From: Nitrospinaceae bacterium
Lineage (GTDB): Bacteria > Nitrospinota > Nitrospinia > Nitrospinales > Nitrospinaceae
Reading direction: 5' to 3'
Length of the DNA stretch: 64,000 nt
Assembly: GCA_029261395.1 (NCBI GenBank)
Contig: JAJDBJ010000005.1
Coordinates: 62,001-126,000 of the forward strand
The notes under the pieces are model-generated. The model saw only the letters and a program-made list of their open reading frames with translations. It had not been told where the DNA came from and did no database searches. Positions 43,231-51,669 of this stretch are shown here, piece after piece (within the stretch, counting starts at the first letter, position 1; every line of letters begins with the position of its first letter). The translations under genes and the position numbers were made by a program.

Positions 43231-45021
43231 TTGAAAAAATCGATTCCTGACAGCATCATCGAGGAAATTCGGTCGCGCGCGGATATTTACGAAGTCGTGT
43301 CCGAGTTTGTCCCTCTCAAGAAGGCGGGCAAGAACTACAAAGGGTTGTGCCCCTTCCACTCCGAGAAAACCCCTTCTTTCAGTGTCAGCCCTGAGAAGCA
43401 GATTTATCATTGTTTCGGCTGTGGAGCCGGGGGCAATGTATTCAAGTTTCTCATGGAAAAAGAAGACCTGCCGTTTATCGACACGGTGAAACGACTGGCG
43501 CACCGCTATCAGGTATCGATCCCGGAATCCTCTTATAAATCTCATGGAGGTGCCTCCCATAACGAACGGGAAGCCCTGTTGAATTGCAACACCCTGACGG
43601 CACAGTACTTTGCTTCTCAGCTGAAACATCCGCAAGCGGGAAAAACGGCCCGTGACTATTTAGTTTCGAGAGGTTTTGACGATCAGGCAATAGAAAATTA
43701 TCAAATCGGTTGGGCCCCCTCCGGATGGCGCAACTTACTCGCTCACCTTGAGAGCAAGGTAAAATGCTCCCGCGATACTCTGGCGAAATACGGGTTGGTT
43801 TCCAAAAAAGATGCCGCCGATACCAAGGACAAGAAAGATGCGTATTACGACCGGTTTCGCGAGCGCCTCATTTTCCCGATTCAGGATACCCGCGGCAACA
43901 TCATCGCCTTCGGGGGACGTGTGTTGGGCGACGGTGAGCCCAAATACCTGAACTCTCCCGAAACCCAGGTCTACAAGAAAGGTCAACACCTGTTCGGTCT
44001 CAATAAAGCTAAAGAAGCCATCCGTCGGGAAGATCAGGTATTGATCGTGGAAGGTTATTTCGACCAGATGCGCGCCTGGGAAAACGGCGTGCAGAATACG
44101 GTCGCTACCTGCGGCACGGCCCTGACCACTCAACAAGCATTGCTGTTGAAGCCACTCGCTTCCAAAGTGACTCTGGTGTTCGATGCCGACCCGGCAGGCC
44201 ACGCCGCCGCTGAACGTGGGTATGAAGTATTGCAGGAGAACGGATTATCGGTATACGTCGCCGTCCTCCCCGAGGGGCACGATCCGGACTCCTTAATTCA
44301 GGAACAGGGGAAAGAGGCCTTTCTCAAATTGATTCAGGATGCCCAGCCGTTTGTCCATTATTTGCTGGGCCGCATCCTGCGCACGGCGGAAACCCGGACC
44401 ACGGAGGATAAGCTCGGTGCCATCAATCGAGTACTCCCCGTATTGGCCAAGATCAAAAACAGCGTGGAGCGGAGTGAACACATCCGTTATGTCGCAGAAA
44501 AAGTAGGGGTCGAGGATCGTGCTTTTCTGGAGGAAATGAGGAAATCGCTGGCGCAAAATAAAAACCGGGTGGACGCGCCGGTCTCTTCCAAAAAGGCGAA
44601 CCTCGATCCGGAATGGTATCTGATCCACCTGATACTGGATAATACGGAAGCGGCTCGGGACATTGCGGCCAACGTGGCACTGACCGAATATGAGAATCCC
44701 CTCTATCGGGAAACTGCAAACCTTCTATACAATTTGATTGAACGCGATCAACCGTTGCGGGTGGACCGGTTGATTGACCATACAGACCAGCCTGAAGTGA
44801 AAACAGTTTTGACGCAGGTGAGTATGGAACCCATATTGTTTGATAACGTGAAAAAAGCGGTCGCCGACTGCATCCATGAAATTCGGAAGCGCACTATCGA
44901 TAGGAAAATCAACGTCTTAAAGAAACAACGGAACCAGGCGGAACAGGCCGGCGAAACCGATCGGTCGCGGGAATTGCACCAGCAGATGTGTGAGATACAA
45001 GTCTCCCTGCATCCGCAATAA
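43231..45021 (+). CDS. dnaG: DNA primase DnaG
   Basis: A 596-residue primase. The CHC2 zinc finger uses Cys40, His43, Cys61 and Cys64 (CPFHSEKTPSF, YHCFGCG). The catalytic core includes GRVLGDGEPKYLNSPET; the Toprim motifs are VLIVEGYFD and VTLVFDADPAG. A C-terminal DnaB-interacting helical domain follows. It makes RNA primers at replication forks. The start is TTG at 43231 with no obvious ribosome site, so translation may be coupled to yqeY. Confidence 0.96.
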   Translation: MKKSIPDSIIEEIRSRADIYEVVSEFVPLKKAGKNYKGLCPFHSEKTPSFSVSPEKQIYHCFGCGAGGNVFKFLMEKEDLPFIDTVKRLAHRYQVSIPESSYKSHGGASHNEREALLNCNTLTAQYFASQLKHPQAGKTARDYLVSRGFDDQAIENYQIGWAPSGWRNLLAHLESKVKCSRDTLAKYGLVSKKDAADTKDKKDAYYDRFRERLIFPIQDTRGNIIAFGGRVLGDGEPKYLNSPETQVYKKGQHLFGLNKAKEAIRREDQVLIVEGYFDQMRAWENGVQNTVATCGTALTTQQALLLKPLASKVTLVFDADPAGHAAAERGYEVLQENGLSVYVAVLPEGHDPDSLIQEQGKEAFLKLIQDAQPFVHYLLGRILRTAETRTTEDKLGAINRVLPVLAKIKNSVERSEHIRYVAEKVGVEDRAFLEEMRKSLAQNKNRVDAPVSSKKANLDPEWYLIHLILDNTEAARDIAANVALTEYENPLYRETANLLYNLIERDQPLRVDRLIDHTDQPEVKTVLTQVSMEPILFDNVKKAVADCIHEIRKRTIDRKINVLKKQRNQAEQAGETDRSRELHQQMCEIQVSLHPQ

Positions 45022-45084
45022 GGTTTTTGCATCTAAACCTATAAAATCTATCAATTTATTTTTCCAGCAGGAGAATACGCACTA

Positions 45085-46851
45085 ATGTCTAATGTCGAAA
45101 AAATCGCTGATGTTACTGAAGTAAACCAATTGATTGCCTTGGGTAAGGAAAAAGGATATCTCACCTATGAGGAAGTTAATGACGTCCTTCCCGCCAATCT
45201 GGTCGCTCCAGAGCAAATTGACGATCTGATGCACATTTTTGGGGAAAACGAAATCGAGATCGTGGACACCGCCACTAAAAGCGATAAAACAGCCGAGTTG
45301 GAAACGGAAAAAGAAGAAGAACCCGCTCCCGAAGAACCCGTGCCGGCAGCCAAACCGGACAATGTCACCATTGATGATCCGGTTCGGATGTATTTACGGG
45401 AAATGGGTACTATTTCACTTTTGACCCGGGAAGGGGAAGTGGAGATCGCCAAACGCATTGAATCGGGACAAAATGAGGTTCTTGCTGCCGTGGCCAACTG
45501 CTCCGTCACCCTCCAGGAATTTGAATACCTGGCGGACTTGGTGAAAAAGTCCGAACTCAGCGTATTTGATTTTATCGTACAACCGGCGGTGGACCCTGAA
45601 AACAAAAAGGAAGTGTGCGAAAAAGATGAGACCAAGCGGGTGATGAAAGCCATCCGAGCTCTGTCCACTCAATTTAAAAAAGTGGAAAAACTCCAAGCCC
45701 GGAGCGAGACCAAACTTTCAGAAAAAATGCAGGCCAAGGTCACCAAAGAGTTGGAGGCTCAACGAACCATTCTTGAAAATATGGTTCGCGACTTGCGTTT
45801 CCATGCCGATGTTCTGGACGGTATCATTGAGAATATTTATGAGATCGCCGCTTCGATTCGCGAAGCTGGAAAAGAAGAGCGTCTGCTGGAAAAAGAATTA
45901 AAAATGTCGTTGGCGGACATCAAAAAACTGGCCAAAAACTGGACCAAGCAGAAGAGCGTCAAACTACCCAAAGGCAAGGTGGTGACTAAAAAACAATTCG
46001 AGGGCTATATGAAAATAGCTCAAGCATGCCATCGCAAAGTCCGGAAAATTGAAAAGGAAACAACGACCTCTAAGGATTCACTGCTGTCGACGGTTCGCAC
46101 CATCGCGCGCGGTCGTGTAAAGGACAAAAATGCTAAACGCGAATTGGCCGAAGCCAACCTGCGTCTGGTGGTGAGTATCGCTAAAAAATACACCAACCGC
46201 GGCCTGCAGTTTTTGGATCTCATTCAGGAGGGCAACATCGGACTGATGAAGGCGGTGGATAAATTTGAATACCAGCGCGGATACAAGTTCAGTACCTACG
46301 CCACCTGGTGGATCCGCCAAGCCATCACCCGCGCCATTGCGGACCAAGCCCGCACCATCCGTATCCCAGTTCATATGATTGAAACAATCAACAAATTGAT
46401 CCGGGTTTCGCGACACTTGGTGCAGGAATTGGGACGGGAACCGGCTCCGGAGGAAATCGCCGCCAAGATGAGTCTTCCGGTCGACAAAGTCCGCAAGGTT
46501 TTGAAAATCGCCAAAGAACCTATTTCGTTGGAAACACCCATCGGTGAAGAGGAAAACAGCCATCTCGGTGATTTCATCGAAGACAAAAAAGTGCTGTCAC
46601 CGATCGATTCGGTGGTCAAAAAGGACCTCAAGGATCAAACCATGAAGGTTCTGGGAACATTGGCCAGCCGGGAGGAAAAAGTTCTGCGAAAGCGGTTTGG
46701 GATCGGACTCGATTCCGAACATACATTGGAGGAAGTGGGGCAGGATTTTGCCGTTACCCGGGAACGCATACGACAGATCGAGGCGAAGGCCCTGCGTAAA
46801 CTGCGGCACCCCAGTCGCTCCAAGAAACTGCGCAGTTTCATCGAGAGCTAG
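45085..46851 (+). CDS. rpoD: Primary sigma factor RpoD
   Basis: A 588-residue sigma-70. A divergent acidic region 1.1 (1-90) is followed by region 1.2 [20 protein letters not shown] and a large non-conserved insert (about 150-340). Region 2 is [20 protein letters not shown] and [20 protein letters not shown]. Region 4 is [20 protein letters not shown]. It directs RNA polymerase to housekeeping promoters such as those found here. It ends the yqeY-dnaG-rpoD operon. Confidence 0.97.
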   Translation: MSNVEKIADVTEVNQLIALGKEKGYLTYEEVNDVLPANLVAPEQIDDLMHIFGENEIEIVDTATKSDKTAELETEKEEEPAPEEPVPAAKPDNVTIDDPVRMYLREMGTISLLTREGEVEIAKRIESGQNEVLAAVANCSVTLQEFEYLADLVKKSELSVFDFIVQPAVDPENKKEVCEKDETKRVMKAIRALSTQFKKVEKLQARSETKLSEKMQAKVTKELEAQRTILENMVRDLRFHADVLDGIIENIYEIAASIREAGKEERLLEKELKMSLADIKKLAKNWTKQKSVKLPKGKVVTKKQFEGYMKIAQACHRKVRKIEKETTTSKDSLLSTVRTIARGRVKDKNAKRELAEANLRLVVSIAKKYTNRGLQFLDLIQEGNIGLMKAVDKFEYQRGYKFSTYATWWIRQAITRAIADQARTIRIPVHMIETINKLIRVSRHLVQELGREPAPEEIAAKMSLPVDKVRKVLKIAKEPISLETPIGEEENSHLGDFIEDKKVLSPIDSVVKKDLKDQTMKVLGTLASREEKVLRKRFGIGLDSEHTLEEVGQDFAVTRERIRQIEAKALRKLRHPSRSKKLRSFIES

Positions 46852-46862
46852 CCGCATGATGC

Positions 46863-46939
46863 GCGGGCCCATAGCTCAGCTGGTTAGAGCTCCCGGCTCA
46901 TAACCGGGCGGTCCCAGGTTCGAATCCTGGTGGGCCCAC
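46863..46939 (+). tRNA. tRNA with CAU anticodon (Met or lysidine-Ile2)
   Basis: A full 77-base cloverleaf. The acceptor arm gggccca pairs with tgggccc, followed by an encoded CCA. The D-arm is gctcagctggttagagc, the anticodon stem cccgg/ccgggc surrounds ctcataa, and the T-arm contains ggttcgaatcc. The anticodon is CAT. It is not an initiator, because the acceptor is fully paired at 1-72. C4-G69 and C5-G68 are the pairs recognised by TilS in E. coli tRNA-Ile2, so an AUA-reading isoleucine tRNA is possible. Confidence 0.93.
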
Positions 46940-47044
46940 CATACTTTCAAATGGCTTGCTTGATCAGGGATATCTTGGTTTAGAAAATTAGTTCAGCACT
47001 TCAGGTTTTTGTTGAAAGCTTTTCTTACTTTTAAAAGGCTCAAA

Positions 47045-47134
47045 ATGAAAGCTGGCAAATTAGAACTATTTCTATTCCTTGTGCCCCTCATGGTCTTTGT
47101 AGGAGTCTCCCCACTCCCAAGAACCCGGCAATGA
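47045..47134 (+). CDS. Possible 29-residue hydrophobic peptide
   Basis: ATG preceded by AAAAGG opens MKAGKLELFLFLVPLMVFVG and ends RTRQ. One hydrophobic segment fits a membrane peptide. It sits alone between the tRNA and a kinase gene. There is no family, and it may be spurious. Confidence 0.35.
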   Translation: MKAGKLELFLFLVPLMVFVGVSPLPRTRQ

Positions 47135-47208
47135 GACCTTGGCGACTGAGTTGCGGGTGGGGAGCGCTTTTCAAACGGGGAAGCCTTAAATAAACCGGGA
47201 TCTTATTC

Positions 47209-48738
47209 CTAGTTTTGCTTTTCGGGTAGCTCCACGGTATACAAAGAACCCTTCCCTAAAGAACTCTTTACCGTAATCTTTCCGTGGTGGCGTGTTACTA
47301 TTTTTAAACATATTGCCAACCCCATCCCGGTACCGGGGTATTCGGATGACCCGTGAAGTCGCTCAAAAGGTTTAAAAATGCGTTTAATATGTTCCTCTTT
47401 CATTCCGATGCCCTTATCACGGATAAAAAGCTCCCAACGCCCGTTTTCGTTGCGAAGACTATCAATCTCTATCCTAGGCGGTTCAGTTTTGGTATGAAAC
47501 TTCAGGGCATTGCTGATTAAATTTTGAAAGAGTTGCCGCATTTGGGTTTTATCCGCTTCAATTTCCGGAAGACGCTTTATTTCAATAATCCCCTTTGATC
47601 GCTCAATGCTCACTTCGAGATCCAGGAGCACCTCATCGACGACCTTCATCAAATCGACTGACTCCATTTCTGGAGCCAAAGAAGAAATCTTCGAATATCG
47701 AAGAAGATCTTCAATGAGCTTTTGCATTTTAATGGAAGCGTTTTCAAGCCGATGAAAGTATTCTTTTTCTTTGCTATCCAGTTTATCTCCCATAGAGTTT
47801 CGCAAACGATCACTAAATGAAACAATTTTTCGCAAAGGCTCTTGGAGATCATGTGATGCTGTGCGGGTAAAATCCTCCAAATTTTGATTGGCTTCAGCTA
47901 AATCCTTAACTAGATTCTGAAGCATTTCTTCGATCTCTCTTCTTTTAGTTATATCCTCTATAAATAGTATAAAGTATAGAGGCTGACCTGATGGCGAAGA
48001 GACCGGCGAAATTTTAATATTCACCCAAACGGGAAGGCCATCTTTTCTCAGGCATTGAGTTTCCTTGGAAAAATATTGGACATTGCCTGTTAAAAGATCA
48101 TCAATCATTTTTCGGATATTAGGAACTCCATCCGGATGGGTAATATCAAAAATGGATATTTTAAGTAATTCGCCTTGATCATAACCAATAATTTGGCAAA
48201 ATTTATCATTACAAGTGAGCCACGTTCCCTTTAAAGATAAATGAGCAATGCCTATTGCCGCTTGACTAAAAGAAGCTTCGATCTGCTGTTCGACTTCACT
48301 TAAAGTACCTTCCATAATCTGCTTCTCATTAATCAGTCGAATCTTTTCAAAACCTCTGCGTAGAGTCGCCAATAGTTCCCCGGGATTGACTGGCTTCCGA
48401 AGATAATCATAAGCCCCGTTATTAAGGGCTTGGACGGCTGTCTCTACAGATCCAAACCCAGTGACCATGACGCATAAAATGTCAGGCTGTATCTTTTTTA
48501 ACTTGGGGATCAAATCAATTCCGTTGTCCTGACCCAATCGGATATCGATCAATGCCAAATCCACATCATTTTTGACAACAGACTCCAATGCTTCTTCTTC
48601 GCTGTAAGCTAATAATGACTGGTAGTTTTCACTCTCAAGAATCAGCTTTAAACTTGCCGCAAAATCCTGATCATCGTCAATAATCAGGATTCGGCAATCC
48701 AGCGGACTTGATTTTGAAGTCTTTATTTCTTCCGGCAT
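47209..48738 (-). CDS. Receiver-PAS-histidine kinase hybrid
   Basis: A 509-residue cytoplasmic signalling protein. The receiver domain (14-130) has IDDDQD, phosphoacceptor Asp65 in LALIDIRLG, and YLRKPVNP. A PAS domain (about 170-285) follows. The HisKA box is TASHDLQEPLRKIVSFSDRL and the ATPase has ISNALKFHTK, RDKGIGMKEEHI and GMGLAI. There is no DNA-binding domain. The ATG at 48738 has AAGGAAATC upstream; the open frame to 48816 reads into a decayed kinase remnant. Its receiver is a close paralogue of the one at 48962-49441. Confidence 0.9.
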   Translation of the reverse strand: MPEEIKTSKSSPLDCRILIIDDDQDFAASLKLILESENYQSLLAYSEEEALESVVKNDVDLALIDIRLGQDNGIDLIPKLKKIQPDILCVMVTGFGSVETAVQALNNGAYDYLRKPVNPGELLATLRRGFEKIRLINEKQIMEGTLSEVEQQIEASFSQAAIGIAHLSLKGTWLTCNDKFCQIIGYDQGELLKISIFDITHPDGVPNIRKMIDDLLTGNVQYFSKETQCLRKDGLPVWVNIKISPVSSPSGQPLYFILFIEDITKRREIEEMLQNLVKDLAEANQNLEDFTRTASHDLQEPLRKIVSFSDRLRNSMGDKLDSKEKEYFHRLENASIKMQKLIEDLLRYSKISSLAPEMESVDLMKVVDEVLLDLEVSIERSKGIIEIKRLPEIEADKTQMRQLFQNLISNALKFHTKTEPPRIEIDSLRNENGRWELFIRDKGIGMKEEHIKRIFKPFERLHGSSEYPGTGMGLAICLKIVTRHHGKITVKSSLGKGSLYTVELPEKQN

Positions 48739-48740
48739 GT

Positions 48741-48990
48741 CCTTGATTTCCTTTTTAGCGGGCAACCATAAAATAGATTTTGTTCCTGCCGACCTGACTA
48801 TCGATGTTAATCCCACCTAAATGTTGCCCCGTGATTCCCTTTATGATTGCCAGACCCATCTAACCCAAAAAAAATTTATACTGCTCATCGGTTCATATAT
48901 TTTTTCTGAGTTTACCGATAGTATTCCTTCGCCATTGTCAGCAATGAGCACTTCTATCCAATTATGATGGAGGCGGCTTTGTATCATCAG
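48741..48990 (-). pseudogene. Decayed histidine kinase C-terminal remnant
   Basis: In shifting frames the sequence reads IQSRLHHNWIEVLIADNGEG, then KIYEP, then GITGQHLGGINIDSQVG, matching the C-terminal ATPase domain of the kinase at 49446-50933 (DNGEGIPQANLGKIYEP, then MEQHLGGIDIDSQVG). Its position directly before the second receiver gene mirrors the intact kinase-receiver order, so it marks a tandem duplication. Confidence 0.8.
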
Positions 48991-49441
48991 CCTTAAAGCT
49001 CTTTGCTCTGGCTTCTCTAGCCTGCCTTTCCCTAACCAGCCGAATCTTTTCAACTCCTCTATTTAAAGAGACAATCAGTTCTTCAGGGTTGACAGGTTTT
49101 CGAAGGTAATCATAAGCCCCATACCTAAGGGCTTGGATGGCAGTCTCTATGGTCCCAAACCCCGTAATCATGACACACAGGATACTGGGCCGTACCTTTT
49201 TTAACTTAAGAAGCAAATCAATTCCGTTATCCTGCCCCAACCGAATATCAATCAATGCTAAATCCACAGCATTCTTCTCTATAGACTCCAATGCTTCTTC
49301 TTCACTGTGGGCCAATACGGCTTTGTAATTCTCATTCTCAAGAATCATCTTCAAACTATCCGCATAGTCCAGATCATCATCAATAATCATAATTTGATAA
49401 TCCAACGGACCTTCATTTGGGGTCTTTTTATCTTCCTGCAT
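48962..49441 (-). CDS. Single-domain response regulator
   Basis: A 159-residue CheY-like receiver: IIDDDLDYADSLKMILENEN, Asp65 in LALIDIRLG, the switch Thr in MITGFG, and DYLRKPVNPEEL. A short charged tail follows, with no output domain. It lies four bases after the histidine kinase gene and is its likely phosphorylation partner. The last codons run into the kinase remnant, so the C-terminal tail may have been altered by the duplication. Confidence 0.9.
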   Translation of the reverse strand: MQEDKKTPNEGPLDYQIMIIDDDLDYADSLKMILENENYKAVLAHSEEEALESIEKNAVDLALIDIRLGQDNGIDLLLKLKKVRPSILCVMITGFGTIETAIQALRYGAYDYLRKPVNPEELIVSLNRGVEKIRLVRERQAREARAKSFKADDTKPPPS

Positions 49442-49445
49442 CTCT

Positions 49446-50933
49446 TTACTTTCCTTTTTTGACAGGCACCCATAAAGTGACTTTTGTCCCTATACCGACC
49501 TGACTATCAATATCAATTCCGCCTAAATGTTGCTCCATGATTCCTTTCACTATCGGCAAACCCAGCCCAACCCCAAAACTTTTAGTGCTGTAAAGCGGCT
49601 CGTAAATTTTACCTAAATTTGCCTGCGGTATTCCTTCACCGTTATCAGTGATGATCAACTCCACTCGGCCTTGGGCGACGCGACTTTCTATAGTCAGCTT
49701 TATATCCTTTTGGCTGGGTTGTTCGGATTTTTTGCCAATCTTGGCTTTAGTCATAGCCTGGATTCCATTTTGCATGACATTGATAACAGCCCTACGAAAG
49801 CTTTCAATGTCAATCTGAACTACAACCTGCGCCTTTAAGTTTATCGCGATATCCAGTTCTTCAGGCACTGTTTGCTCATCGATCAATTCTTTCAACCAAG
49901 GATCAATATCAACAGGCTCAAAATTTCTTTCCTGTAGCCGGGTAAAATCTAAAAGCTCCTCAATAATATGATCACAGCGGACTACGTTTCTTTCAATTCT
50001 ATCAAGCTCGGGGCCTAGATCGTAATTATTTTTGCTGACCAGTTGTTTGATATTAAAAACCGTGTTGCGAATCGTTCCCAAAGGGTTCCGAATTTCATGG
50101 CTTACCATTGCAGACAGAGTACCCATAACCGCCAATTTCTCCTTGCTCACAAGTTCCTTCTGAGCCGCCTCCAACTCTCTGGTCCGCTCATTAACCAATT
50201 CCTCTAGATTAGAGCGGTACTGCTCCAATGTTTGGTCTCTGCTCTGAATTTGCGTCAACATTTCGTTAAACCCAGAGTACAAAACCCCCAGCTCATCTTT
50301 TCCCTTGTAAGTAGCCCTCAGTGAATAGTCTGTGAGTTCAGATACTTTTTGAGCCGTCTGAGCCAAAGACAATATAGGTTCCGAGATAAATCTTTGTAGC
50401 AGAACGGAAATCGGAATTGAAATCAATAGAATGATGGAAAAAATCCCAACGCCCGAAACCAAATGATTTTCAATTTTGGCTTCCATTTCATTTAAGTTTG
50501 CTTTTATATAAATTTGCCCCAGAATCTCATCTTCCAAAACAATATTTTTTATAATTTCAATCCCTCGCTTCGTAATCACTTGCCCTTCATGATCGAACGG
50601 GGGCGGCCCAAATGTTACGGTTTTATTCCTGGAATACGTAACAAAAACTTGGCCGTCCGTTTTATAAATGACTGCAAGGTCAATCTGTTTTTCATCCTCC
50701 AAAGAAGAAAGGATCCTTCTTCCCGTCCTTGCATCTTCAAAAAGAATTGCCGCTCGGCTCATGGACCCAATGGCCGACGCGAGAACTGAAAGGTTTTCCA
50801 CAATATTGATCTTCAGTTTCTTGATATCGTTATAGACCAAAATACTTCCTTGCAAAAGCATCGTAAACGTAACCAGCGCAACCAGCAACAGGACCAACTT
50901 CCCTTTAATGGAAATACCACTAAAATAGTTCAT
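49446..50933 (-). CDS. Membrane sensor histidine kinase
   Basis: A 495-residue sensor. TM1 (11-33), a periplasmic domain (35-158), TM2 (160-180), HAMP (182-235), coiled coil, HisKA with His279 in MVSHEIRNPLGTIRN, and the ATPase with QNGIQAM, ITDNGEGIPQA and GVGLGLPIVKG. The start overlaps the stop of the YfiR-like gene in ATGA (50930-50933), so the two are coupled. The YfiR-like protein could modulate the periplasmic sensor (inference from YfiR biology). The receiver gene follows directly. Confidence 0.92.
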   Translation of the reverse strand: MNYFSGISIKGKLVLLLVALVTFTMLLQGSILVYNDIKKLKINIVENLSVLASAIGSMSRAAILFEDARTGRRILSSLEDEKQIDLAVIYKTDGQVFVTYSRNKTVTFGPPPFDHEGQVITKRGIEIIKNIVLEDEILGQIYIKANLNEMEAKIENHLVSGVGIFSIILLISIPISVLLQRFISEPILSLAQTAQKVSELTDYSLRATYKGKDELGVLYSGFNEMLTQIQSRDQTLEQYRSNLEELVNERTRELEAAQKELVSKEKLAVMGTLSAMVSHEIRNPLGTIRNTVFNIKQLVSKNNYDLGPELDRIERNVVRCDHIIEELLDFTRLQERNFEPVDIDPWLKELIDEQTVPEELDIAINLKAQVVVQIDIESFRRAVINVMQNGIQAMTKAKIGKKSEQPSQKDIKLTIESRVAQGRVELIITDNGEGIPQANLGKIYEPLYSTKSFGVGLGLPIVKGIMEQHLGGIDIDSQVGIGTKVTLWVPVKKGK

Positions 50934-51529
50934 TGGCAGGCCCCTCCCCGAACAATGGTTGCCAAGTCTAAAAGTTCGGAACTGACCTTGAATCCCTTCG
51001 TATCCAAACATTGTTTGTTAATCTCAAGTTTGACCCTGTTTTCAACAACGAGGAGATTAATATCTATTCCCCGCTCTGCAAAACCTTCCGTATCTCCAAC
51101 GGTTAGAATTGGGAAATCTTTTGTTTGCTCGACAATTTGTTCGACATCGTATCGCTCAGAAACACTAACGAAAAGTATGTGGCATTCCTGATAATCACCT
51201 CTGGATACATCCAGTGTGATCTCCAGGGGATGTTCTTTAAGACGGTGTTTTTCCTCAAGACGGCTGAGAATGGAGCCAAAGGGGTTATCACCGACGACGC
51301 AAATATTATATTTGTGATTCTTTTTATAGGAATTCGATTGGGGCGACCACTTGATAAACCGGGTAAAATTGTAAATGAAACCCGCCTTGATTATATAGGC
51401 CCGTGAAGAGGACCCCTGGGCCATGGCTTTTGAGGAAACAAAATTGACCAGTAAAAAAATGAGCAGACTGAATAAGGCTAAACAGCCAGGGAGGGATTTG
51501 AATAATTCGAGGAGTTTACGTTTTGACAT
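50930..51529 (-). CDS. YfiR-family (DUF4154) periplasmic protein
   Basis: A 199-residue protein with a signal segment (LFSLLIFLLVNFVSSKAMA). DUF4154 features are AYIIKAGFIYNFTRFIKW, ICVVGDNPFGSIL, CHILFVSVSE, DFPILTVGDTEGFAERGIDI and INKQCLDTKGFKVSSELLDL. YfiR in Pseudomonas is a periplasmic inhibitor of a diguanylate cyclase; relatives next to kinases are common. The start MSKRKLL at 51529 is chosen for the signal peptide; the frame is open to 51616. It is coupled to the kinase gene by ATGA. The TonB receptor gene lies upstream on the same strand. Confidence 0.85.
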   Translation of the reverse strand: MSKRKLLELFKSLPGCLALFSLLIFLLVNFVSSKAMAQGSSSRAYIIKAGFIYNFTRFIKWSPQSNSYKKNHKYNICVVGDNPFGSILSRLEEKHRLKEHPLEITLDVSRGDYQECHILFVSVSERYDVEQIVEQTKDFPILTVGDTEGFAERGIDINLLVVENRVKLEINKQCLDTKGFKVSSELLDLATIVRGGACQ

Positions 51530-51669
51530 GAGATTGCTATTAATTTCAGTGGACCTGTTCAATATATTTGTTCCTGGGTAATAATCTGTGTCAACCACTC
51601 CCGCCTTATTCATCAAAAACCCAATGGAATAAGCCGAATTATGAACGGTGAAAAAACAAATTACTCACC

